NCBI GenBank assembly: GCA_045617405.1
Contig: JAZLIL010000178.1
Location: 1-15,893, forward strand
Reading direction: 5' to 3'
Source: JAZLIL01 sp045617405
GTDB taxonomy: Bacteria > Bacillota > Clostridia > Lachnospirales > Lachnospiraceae
DNA: 15,893 nucleotides
Shown here: positions 8,326 to 14,085 of the stretch, piece by piece
How positions within the stretch are numbered: the first letter of the stretch is position 1
Layout of the letters: every line of letters begins with the position of its first letter
Program-made: the position numbers and the translations under genes
Notes under the pieces: model-generated
Told to the model about the DNA's origin: nothing
What the model saw: only the letters and a program-made list of their open reading frames with translations
Database searches by the model: none

Positions 8326-8384
8326 TTGTACGAAGAGTTGCGCACTTGTGCGGAACCCGGCGAGTTGATAAATGGAGGAATATG

Positions 8385-9773
8385 ATGGAAAACGAAGAAA
8401 AGATTGTTACAGAAGAGAGTTCACCGGTTGAGTCGTCAGAGACACCGACAGAGGCAGTCACCGAGACAACCGATGCTGTTACTGAAGAGAATGCAGCAGA
8501 TGAAGCCGAAGCCGCTGCAGAGTCTGAGGAATCTGACACCGAGGCACCTGCAGACGAGTCCGAAGTTGACATTATGTCACTTGATGACGGGCCGACAGCG
8601 GTGCTTAAGAAAAGCAAGTCAACTATCATCGGTCTTGTTGTGATTCTGCTTTGCATTATTATTGCGGCAGGGCTTATTATTCTCGGCATCATCATGAAGA
8701 AAAAGTCGGCAGAGCCTGAAAAGTCAGGAGAAGTATCCCGCACCGATGCGGCAGCAGCTGTTATTCCGATTTCGAAGTCCACCGAGAAGTATGACATTGT
8801 TGCAAATGTCGAGGTTGAGGGAATCAAGGTCGGACTTGCCCGGTACAAGGACATTGTTATCACTGCGAAGAAGGGCGTTGTTACTGAGGACCAGTTTAAT
8901 GAGGCAATCGATTCACTCGCTGCAACATTTGTTGCATATAACGAGATAACCGACCGCGCATGCAGGGAAGGCGACATTGTAAGCATCGACTATGCGGGAA
9001 GCATCGATGGTGTTGCATTTGACGGCGGTACAGGTTCAACAGATGAGCTCGCTCTCGGAAGTGGTGCAATGATTCCCGGTTTCGAAGAGGGCATTATCGG
9101 TCACAAGACCGGCGAGGAATTTGACATCGATGTAACATTCCCCGAGAACTACGGCAAAGAAGAGCTGAATGGCAAGCCGGCAGTCTTTCATATAACGCTG
9201 AAGAAGATTTCAGAGAGCTGCGTTCCTGAGCTTACCGACGAAGTTGTAGCGGAAAACACCGAGTACACTACGGTCGAGGATTTCAAGAACTTTGTTCGCG
9301 ACTACCTGCAGAATGCGGCCGACGCGAACGAGCAGAACATCGCGAAGGGTCAGTTCTGGGAGAATCTGATCGCATCGAGCACGTTTGAGGGCAACCTTGA
9401 TGAGTTGAACGCGCGCTATGAGGAGGAGCTCACGAACTACACTATGCAGACGCAGGGCGACACGCCGCTCAATATTATGATGAATTACTACGGTTACGAC
9501 GAGGAAACCGCGAAGGCCTACGTGCAGGATCAGATTCTGAAGACTACGAAGCAGGAACTCATATTAAAGGCTGTCATCGCGAACGAAGGCCTGACACTTG
9601 ATGAGGAAGAGTACAACAGCTACATCGAAGGCTACATGGCTTATGTTCAGGCGACGAGCAAGGAAGAGTTCTTCGACATGATTGGCGGCGACGAGGACTT
9701 CTTCAAGGAAGACTTCATGCAGAACAAGGCATACGATTTCATTGATGCGGGCGTTACCGTAAACGTTGAGTAG
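8385..9773 (+). CDS. Membrane-anchored FKBP-type prolyl isomerase, trigger-factor-like
   Basis: A protein of 462 residues. Residues 1-70 are very acidic and low in complexity (Glu, Thr, Ala, Ser). A single hydrophobic segment at about 80-104 is flanked by KKSKS and KKKS. An FKBP domain follows at about 196-285 (GDIVSIDYAGSIDG, FDGGTG, MIPGFEEGIIGHKTGEEF, FPENYG), then a charged, helical trigger-factor-like C-terminal region ending VNVE. The family catalyses prolyl cis-trans isomerisation and helps folding. The anchor suggests it works on exported proteins at the cell surface, unlike ribosome-bound trigger factor; there is no ribosome-binding N-domain. The start is the ATG six bases after GGAGG; an adjacent ATG at 8382 is the alternative. 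A much earlier GTG (8115) keeps the frame open but has no ribosome site and reads through a non-coding repeat. The 3' end is duplicated downstream. Confidence 0.88.
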   Translation: MENEEKIVTEESSPVESSETPTEAVTETTDAVTEENAADEAEAAAESEESDTEAPADESEVDIMSLDDGPTAVLKKSKSTIIGLVVILLCIIIAAGLIILGIIMKKKSAEPEKSGEVSRTDAAAAVIPISKSTEKYDIVANVEVEGIKVGLARYKDIVITAKKGVVTEDQFNEAIDSLAATFVAYNEITDRACREGDIVSIDYAGSIDGVAFDGGTGSTDELALGSGAMIPGFEEGIIGHKTGEEFDIDVTFPENYGKEELNGKPAVFHITLKKISESCVPELTDEVVAENTEYTTVEDFKNFVRDYLQNAADANEQNIAKGQFWENLIASSTFEGNLDELNARYEEELTNYTMQTQGDTPLNIMMNYYGYDEETAKAYVQDQILKTTKQELILKAVIANEGLTLDEEEYNSYIEGYMAYVQATSKEEFFDMIGGDEDFFKEDFMQNKAYDFIDAGVTVNVE

Positions 9774-9837
9774 AGCAAGGAAGAGTAACAAGGCATACGA
9801 TTTCATCGATGCGGGCGTTACCGTAAACGTTGAGTAG
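9656..9837 (+). repeat. Partial tandem duplication of the foldase gene's 3' end
   Basis: The last 51 bases of the foldase gene (9723-9773, including its TAG) recur at 9787-9837 with one mismatch (ATTGAT versus ATCGAT). Just before the second copy, GAGCAAGGAAGAGT (9773-9786) repeats 9656-9669. The simplest history is a tandem duplication of 118 bp followed by a 53-base internal deletion in the second copy. The copy lies beyond the stop codon in a shifted frame, so it is a gene remnant and forms the region just upstream of the phosphoesterase start. Confidence 0.85.
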
Positions 9838-9841
9838 AACT

Positions 9842-10294
9842 ATGAAAATTGCGCTGATTTCTGATACGCACGGTGTGTTCCGACCGGAATGGAAGAATAC
9901 ATTCAGGAAATGCGACATGGTGATCCATGCGGGCGATTTTACCTCGGAGAGAATCTACGACTCCTTTAACGAATTGGGAGTTCCGTTCTACTGCGTCAGG
10001 GGAAATTGCGATTATGGCAAAGAGTTCGCCGAGTACCTGCATGACTTTATCGCCGTGCCGGCGGCAGGCAGGCTGATATACGTGGCACACTGCAGATATG
10101 ACATACCGGGAGACATTACGGATGCCGATTTCATTGTCACCGGTCACACTCACTATCATGAACACTACGATCAGTTTGGGAAGATCTTTATTAATCCGGG
10201 TTCAGCCGGGAATGACCGTGGAGACGGCAAGCATTTTGCACTCCTCACCCTGAACGATGACGGAAGCTACGCAGTCGAATTCGTGGACTCGTGA
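9842..10294 (+). CDS. YfcE/MJ0936-type metallophosphoesterase
   Basis: A 150-residue calcineurin-like phosphoesterase of the small YfcE/MJ0936 group, which binds two metal ions and hydrolyses phosphodiesters; the natural substrate is generally unknown. All signature motifs are present: SDTHG (D8, H10), HAGDF (D32), RGNCD (N55), AHC, GHTHY and NPGSAG. It is cytoplasmic, with no signal peptide. I chose the ATG at 9842. No good ribosome binding site precedes it, because the upstream bases are the duplicated tail of the foldase gene; an in-frame TTG at 9830 inside that tail is possible but unlikely. Initiation may depend on re-initiation after the foldase gene or be weak. A strong terminator follows 62 bases after the stop. 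Confidence 0.93.
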   Translation: MKIALISDTHGVFRPEWKNTFRKCDMVIHAGDFTSERIYDSFNELGVPFYCVRGNCDYGKEFAEYLHDFIAVPAAGRLIYVAHCRYDIPGDITDADFIVTGHTHYHEHYDQFGKIFINPGSAGNDRGDGKHFALLTLNDDGSYAVEFVDS

Positions 10295-10319
10295 CAAAAT
10301 TCCACTTTGACGAGGCCCC

Positions 10320-10343
10320 GAACGGTGTCAGGTCAAGGTGTCA
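10320..10343 (+). repeat. Intergenic GGTGTCAGGTCAAG repeat, copy 2
   Basis: GAACGGTGTCAGGTCAAG followed by GTGTCA. This is the longest clean match to the family and includes a second GTGTC half. It lies between the phosphoesterase stop and its terminator. Confidence 0.6.
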
Positions 10344-10355
10344 AACAGGCACATT

Positions 10356-10386
10356 AAAAAACTCCAACAACAGATGGAGTTTTTTT
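10356..10386 (+). terminator. Intrinsic terminator after the phosphoesterase gene
   Basis: A-rich stem AAAAAACTCCA pairs with TGGAGTTTTTT across an 8-base loop (10367-10374), ending in a T-tract. The stem core is the same as that of the terminator at 13947-13978. It can work in both directions, but all neighbouring genes are on the + strand. Confidence 0.85.
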
Positions 10387-10430
10387 GATGTTTGGCGAGA
10401 ACGGCGTAAGAATGTTGGCAGGTCAGGTAT

Positions 10431-10600
10431 CCGGGTACATAGGGAATGAAGGCAAGCCGAAACCTTATGTACCTTTGAAGAAACCGGAGAAACCGGGTTC
10501 ATAGGGAATGAAGGCAAGCCGGAATCCTATGTACCTTTGAAGAAACCGGAGAAACCGGGTACATAGCGATTGAAGGTAAGCCGGAATCCCTATGTATTGC
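10431..10600. repeat. Three tandem 62-bp repeats with internal hairpins, upstream of rho
   Basis: Units start at 10431, 10493 and 10555; the third is partial and more diverged. Each begins CCGGGT(A/T)CATAG, carries GAAGGCAAGCCG in the middle and, in units 1 and 2, ends GTACCTTTGAAGAAACCGGA. Within each unit GTACATAGG-like and CCTATGTAC-like segments can pair into a stem closing a loop of about 20 bases, with a small GGC-AA-GCC inner hairpin. The 62-bp period is not a multiple of three, so the block is not coding. It lies between the terminator at 10356 and the rho promoter, within a 461-base stretch without a gene. Confidence 0.85.
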
Positions 10601-10636
10601 CGAAGAAGCTGATATATTAGAGGAGCTCGTTTATAC

Positions 10637-10665
10637 TTGCTTTTTACCTGAACATAGTATATTAT
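10637..10665 (+). promoter_or_regulatory. Likely sigma-A promoter of rho
   Basis: TTGCTT (10637-10642) and TATTAT (10660-10665) are separated by 17 bases. Transcription would begin near 10672, giving a leader of about 84 bases before the rho start. It lies downstream of the upstream terminator and the 62-bp repeats. Confidence 0.55.
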
Positions 10666-10755
10666 TATCATGTGTGGAAATCTGCAGACGTTCTGATTTG
10701 CAGTTTAAATCTTTAAATCATGTCGTTTCGACAGACAATTCAAGAAGGAGAAAAC

Positions 10756-13032
10756 ATGAAACCAATTAGTGAAATGACTCTCGTCGAATTAAGGAAGTAC
10801 GCTTCTGAACTAGGGCTCGAAAAAATATCTTCAATGAAGAAAGATGCTCTTCTGGAGCTCGTTGCAGGAAAGGAAACCGGGAAGCCTGCCAAAGCGACCG
10901 AAGCCGAAAAGAAACCTGCCAGAGCCGTAAAGAAGGCAGATAAGGCAGAGTCGGCAGCCACAAACAGTACAGAATCTGAAGGATTAGCTTTAGAAGCAAA
11001 GCCTGCCCAAAGAACCACAAATTCAAAAGCAAAGGCATCTGGCGGAAAAGCAGAGAATACAAAGGCAAAATCCACATCCGGAAAAGCAGGGAATACAAAG
11101 GCAAAATCCACATCCGGAAAGGCTGGGAATGCCAAGGAAAATACTACTCCCGATAACACAGAGAATACTATGGCAAAGGCCACAACCGACGGTTCGAAGA
11201 ATGCAAAAGCAGATGCTCTCTCTGATACCGCGGTGAATGCAAAAGCAGATGCTCCCTCTGATAGTGCGAAAAAAACCAAGGCGGGTACCCATTCTAATAA
11301 TACAAAGGAAACCAAATCTGCAGCTCCCGTGAAGAATCACGCAGCAAAGCAGTCTGCCCGCGAAAGACTTGAGCAATTTGCTTTGAAGCGTGCGCAAATA
11401 CCTGTGCAGAACCAGCCCGCTCAGACTCAGCTGCGTCAGCAGAGCGGCGACCAGTTATCAACTGATCAGAACCAGTCCGCTCAGACTCGGCTGCGTCAGC
11501 AGAGCAGCGACCAGCTGTCAACTGATCAGAGTCAATCCGCTCAGAACCAGGGACAGCAAGCCAACAATCAGCCTGTAAATGATCAGGGTCGGCAGCAAGG
11601 CAGAATACAGCGTCGGCAGCAAAGCAGCGACCAGAAACCTAACGCTCAGAACCAGCGTGCAAATGTACAGAACCAGCAAGGCACCCAGAACCAGCGTCAG
11701 GCAGTGAACCGCCAGCAGACCGATTCGGCACGCCAGCAGCAGGGTTCGCGCACTTCGGGTCAGCCCGGCGACGCTCAGCGCCTCACTCAGGACGCTCAGG
11801 CTTTCGGAGCAAATTCCAGCAATATACCTGTTCAGCCGATTGACGGCACGATATCTCCCGAGATGCAGGCCTTTGACAGCGGTGTTACCAAGCAGGGTAT
11901 ACTCGAAGTCATGCCCGATGGCTTTGCATTCATTCGATGCGACAACTTCCTCCCCGGCGAGAATGATGTCTACGTCTCCCCTGCTCAGGTCAGACGTTTC
12001 AACATCAAAACCGGAGATATCATTGAGGGGAATATGAAAATCAAGGCGCCAAACGAAAAGTTTTCAGCCCTTCTCTACATAAAGAGCATCAATGGCATGC
12101 CGCCGGCAGAGGCATTGACGCGCGCAAAATTCGAGGATTTGACACCAATCTTCCCGAACGAGAGAATTCACCTCGAAACACCCGGCTGCGGTCCCGCAAT
12201 GAGAATGGTCGACCTGCTCTCTCCCATCGGAAAAGGCCAGCGCGGAATGATCGTTTCCCAGCCGAAGGCCGGCAAGACAACGCTCCTCAAGCAGATTGCA
12301 AGGGCGATTACGACGAATCACCCCGATATGCATCTGATCGTTCTTCTCATCGACGAACGCCCCGAGGAAGTCACGGATATGAAAGAATCGATATCAGGAC
12401 CGAACGTCGAAGTCATCTACTCAACCTTCGACGAGCTTCCCGAGAAGCACAAACGCGTGTCCGAGATGGTAATAGAACGTGCGAAGCGACTTGTTGAGCA
12501 TAGAAAGGACGTAGTCATCCTTCTTGACAGCATCACACGACTTGCAAGGGCGTACAACTTGACATGTCAATCAAGCGGAAGAACTCTGTCAGGCGGTCTT
12601 GATCCGGCAGCTCTTTATATGCCGAAGAGATTTTTCGGTGCCGCAAGAAACATGAAGGAGGGCGGAAGTCTCACGATTCTTGCGACGGCGCTTGTCGACA
12701 CGGGCAGCCGCATGGACGACGTCGTTTTCGAGGAATTCAAGGGCACCGGCAACATGGAGCTCGTGCTTGACAGGAATCTGTCAGAGCGCCGCATATTCCC
12801 GGCTATCGATCTGCCTCGCTCAGGAACGCGCCGCGACGATCTGCTCCTCAACCCGACCGAGCAGGAGGCCAACTACATTATGAGGCGTGCATTCAGCGGG
12901 TCGAAAGGCGATGAGGCCGTTGAGCGCATCATCAATATGTTCGCACAGACGCGCAAGAACACCGAGTTCTGCGAAATTGTCAAGAAGCTTCGTCCGATGC
13001 CCGGTCCCGCGCAGACAAAGCAACAGCAGTAA
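10756..13032 (+). CDS. rho: Transcription termination factor Rho with long N-terminal insertion
   Basis: A hexameric RNA-dependent ATPase/helicase that ends transcription of untranslated RNA. At 758 residues it is far longer than the roughly 420 of E. coli Rho. Order: Rho N-terminal SAP-like domain at about 1-40 (MTLVELRKYASELGL), an Ala/Lys/Thr-rich repeat region at about 45-200, a Gln/Asn-rich region at about 215-355, the cold-shock-like RNA-binding domain (GILEVMPDGFAFIR), then the ATPase core with Walker A PKAGKTTLL (K507), Walker B VVILLDSITRLARAYN, and RFFGAARNMKEGGSLTILATAL. The core looks intact. The start is the ATG five bases after AAGGAG; an earlier in-frame ATG at 10720 lacks a ribosome site. 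Insertions between the N-domain and RNA-binding domain are known in several Gram-positive Rho proteins. Confidence 0.97.
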   Translation: MKPISEMTLVELRKYASELGLEKISSMKKDALLELVAGKETGKPAKATEAEKKPARAVKKADKAESAATNSTESEGLALEAKPAQRTTNSKAKASGGKAENTKAKSTSGKAGNTKAKSTSGKAGNAKENTTPDNTENTMAKATTDGSKNAKADALSDTAVNAKADAPSDSAKKTKAGTHSNNTKETKSAAPVKNHAAKQSARERLEQFALKRAQIPVQNQPAQTQLRQQSGDQLSTDQNQSAQTRLRQQSSDQLSTDQSQSAQNQGQQANNQPVNDQGRQQGRIQRRQQSSDQKPNAQNQRANVQNQQGTQNQRQAVNRQQTDSARQQQGSRTSGQPGDAQRLTQDAQAFGANSSNIPVQPIDGTISPEMQAFDSGVTKQGILEVMPDGFAFIRCDNFLPGENDVYVSPAQVRRFNIKTGDIIEGNMKIKAPNEKFSALLYIKSINGMPPAEALTRAKFEDLTPIFPNERIHLETPGCGPAMRMVDLLSPIGKGQRGMIVSQPKAGKTTLLKQIARAITTNHPDMHLIVLLIDERPEEVTDMKESISGPNVEVIYSTFDELPEKHKRVSEMVIERAKRLVEHRKDVVILLDSITRLARAYNLTCQSSGRTLSGGLDPAALYMPKRFFGAARNMKEGGSLTILATALVDTGSRMDDVVFEEFKGTGNMELVLDRNLSERRIFPAIDLPRSGTRRDDLLLNPTEQEANYIMRRAFSGSKGDEAVERIINMFAQTRKNTEFCEIVKKLRPMPGPAQTKQQQ
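11038..11254 (+). repeat. 36-bp in-frame repeats in the Ala/Lys-rich part of rho
   Basis: Near-identical 36-bp units start at 11056 and 11092 (NTKAKSTSGKAG, 12 residues), with a partial unit before them. Two further copies of a related unit (NAKADA...SD) start at 11200 and 11236, again 36 bases apart. The period preserves the frame, as expected for slippage or unequal exchange within a disordered protein region. Confidence 0.8.
11419..11544 (+). repeat. 60-bp in-frame repeats in the Gln/Asn-rich part of rho
   Basis: Two units at 11419-11478 and 11479-11538 encode a 20-residue repeat (AQTQLRQQSGDQL then STDQNQS, with small changes in the second). The start of a third unit (GCTCAG) follows at 11539. 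The repeat lies in the Gln/Asn-rich segment of Rho. Confidence 0.85.
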
Positions 13033-13044
13033 GTAATTTCGGTC

Positions 13045-13183
13045 GGTGTCAGGTCAAGGCTTCTGACTGACCGCTTGTCGGGCGGTTTGCATCACGAAAA
13101 ACCGACGGAAAACGCCAGATGGTTTCCCCGGTTTTTCTGCATGCACACTGCCCTTTCAATCTGTGACACCTTGACCGGACACC
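13045..13183. repeat. Inverted pair of GGTGTCMGGTCAAGG repeats around the rho terminator
   Basis: GGTGTCAGGTCAAGG (13045-13059) and CCTTGACCGGACACC (13169-13183) are inverted with one mismatch, about 110 bases apart. A strong hairpin lies between them. A third copy, inverted, is at 13223-13240. Such a pair resembles a REP doublet or a very small non-autonomous element; it occupies most of the 260-base gap after rho. Confidence 0.65.
13096..13137 (+). terminator. Probable rho terminator hairpin
   Basis: GAAAAACCG (13096-13104) pairs perfectly with CGGTTTTTC (13129-13137), and an inner GGAAA/TTTCC stem extends the helix. The T-run is part of the stem and only five long, so it may terminate in either direction, or may instead be the central fold of the surrounding inverted-repeat element. 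Confidence 0.5.
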
Positions 13184-13224
13184 ATTGCAACACCGTTTCG
13201 GCATTGTTTTACACCGTTTGCTGC

Positions 13225-13253
13225 TTGACCGGACACCGTTTAGCTGATATAAT
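13225..13253 (+). promoter_or_regulatory. Sigma-A promoter whose -35 box is part of an intergenic repeat
   Basis: TTGACC (13225-13230) and a perfect TATAAT (13248-13253) are 17 bases apart. The -35 hexamer and the first half of the spacer are the inverted repeat copy GCTTGACCGGACACCGTT (13223-13240). The start site near 13260 gives a short leader before the membrane protein gene. Confidence 0.8.
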
Positions 13254-13292
13254 CAAACACGATAAAAATTTATGATATGGAGGTCTTATATC

Positions 13293-13910
13293 ATGTATTC
13301 AAATGCAAAGAGTGGTATTAGAAAGCTTTATAAGGCAGAGCTTATGGAACTTATCAGCGTTGTTCTTGTCGTAATCGGAAGCGTTATTGCCATTGTTCCG
13401 TTTGTTGGAACACTTGTTGGCGGTTTAATTGTTGTCATCGCCGCGATAATTGCAATGATAAGTGCGATTCTTGGTCTGTTAGCGCTTAATAAGGCCGGCA
13501 AGGATGAGGCTGCTTTCGCGACAGCATTCAAGATTATCATCATCCAGCTCATTCTTACCTTTGTAGTTGGCATTTTCACTGCAATCTTCAAGAACAATCC
13601 GCTTCTTGGCTCAATTACCGAGTTAATCAAACAGATTGTTGACATTGTTGTTACCTACTTTGTTCTCACTGGACTTCGTCGAATCTTCGACAGCCTTGGC
13701 AAGTCAGAGATGGCAGCAAAGTCAGACAAGGTATGGAAGATTTACGCACTCAGCATTATTTTATCGTCAGTCTGCGGCTGCCTTGGCGATTCAAAGCTCG
13801 GTGCAATCAAAGTACTCGCAGTTATCCTTAGTCTTGTAAGCCTCGTTGCATCAATCGTAGCATACTTCAAGTATCTCGGTTTTCTGAAAAAATCCGCAAA
13901 CGAGATGTAA
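13293..13910 (+). CDS. Small multi-pass membrane protein of unknown function
   Basis: A 205-residue, very hydrophobic protein with about five or six membrane segments by eye: residues 20-37, 41-65, 80-99, 107-127, 149-164 and 171-195. Short charged loops (NKAGKDEAA, RRIFDSLGKSEMAAKSDK) lie between them, with a basic N-terminus (SGIRKLYKAEL) and C-terminus (KKSANEM). The alternating helices with Gly and small residues resemble generic bacterial integral membrane proteins, but I do not recognise the family. The start is the ATG nine bases after GGAGG; an in-frame ATG at 13272 lies upstream of that site and is unlikely. It has its own promoter and a strong terminator, so it is a single-gene unit. 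No catalytic motif was seen. Confidence 0.85.
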   Translation: MYSNAKSGIRKLYKAELMELISVVLVVIGSVIAIVPFVGTLVGGLIVVIAAIIAMISAILGLLALNKAGKDEAAFATAFKIIIIQLILTFVVGIFTAIFKNNPLLGSITELIKQIVDIVVTYFVLTGLRRIFDSLGKSEMAAKSDKVWKIYALSIILSSVCGCLGDSKLGAIKVLAVILSLVSLVASIVAYFKYLGFLKKSANEM

Positions 13911-13946
13911 TACTCTCCGTGCCGAAAGGCAGGAAAATTCAAGCGT

Positions 13947-13978
13947 AAAAAAACTCCAACTGTTGTTGGAGTTTTTTT
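13947..13978 (+). terminator. Intrinsic terminator after the membrane protein gene
   Basis: A perfect 14-bp stem (13947-13960 with 13965-13978) around a 4-base loop TGTT, with an A-tract before and a T-tract after. The core AAACTCCAAC/GTTGGAGTTT closely matches the terminator at 10356. A small TGCC-GAAA-GGCA tetraloop hairpin lies just upstream at 13920-13931. Confidence 0.92.
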
Positions 13979-13985
13979 AATGGCC

Positions 13986-14024
13986 GGGTGTCAGGTCAAG
14001 CTGTCACTCAACGAACGGTGTCCG
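13986..14024 (+). repeat. Intergenic GGTGTCAGGTCAAG repeat, full copy plus half copy
   Basis: GGTGTCAGGTCAAGCTGTCA begins at about 13987, eight bases after the terminator. GAACGGTGTCCG (14013-14024) is a partial copy in the same direction. The promoter of the methyltransferase gene begins six bases later. Confidence 0.6.
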
Positions 14025-14029
14025 ACATG

Positions 14030-14058
14030 TTGATTTGGTTTTTCTATGCGTGTATAAT
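14030..14058 (+). promoter_or_regulatory. Sigma-A promoter of the rRNA methyltransferase gene
   Basis: TTGATT (14030-14035) and a perfect TATAAT (14053-14058) are 17 bases apart. Transcription would start near 14065, only a few bases before the AGGAGG ribosome site, so the leader is very short. This also excludes any start codon upstream of 14065. Confidence 0.8.
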
Positions 14059-14085
14059 GAAATTCTGCGAGGAGGAACAAACACG

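Noticed and set aside
8115..8384. N-terminal extension of the foldase by 90 codons from a GTG at 8115
   Set aside because: It has no ribosome site at 8115, it reads through an out-of-frame DNA repeat, and GGAGG precedes the ATG at 8385.
10465..10671. 68-codon minus-strand frame across the 62-bp repeats
   Set aside because: The repeat period is not a multiple of three, and the peptide is unlike known proteins and lies across the rho promoter.
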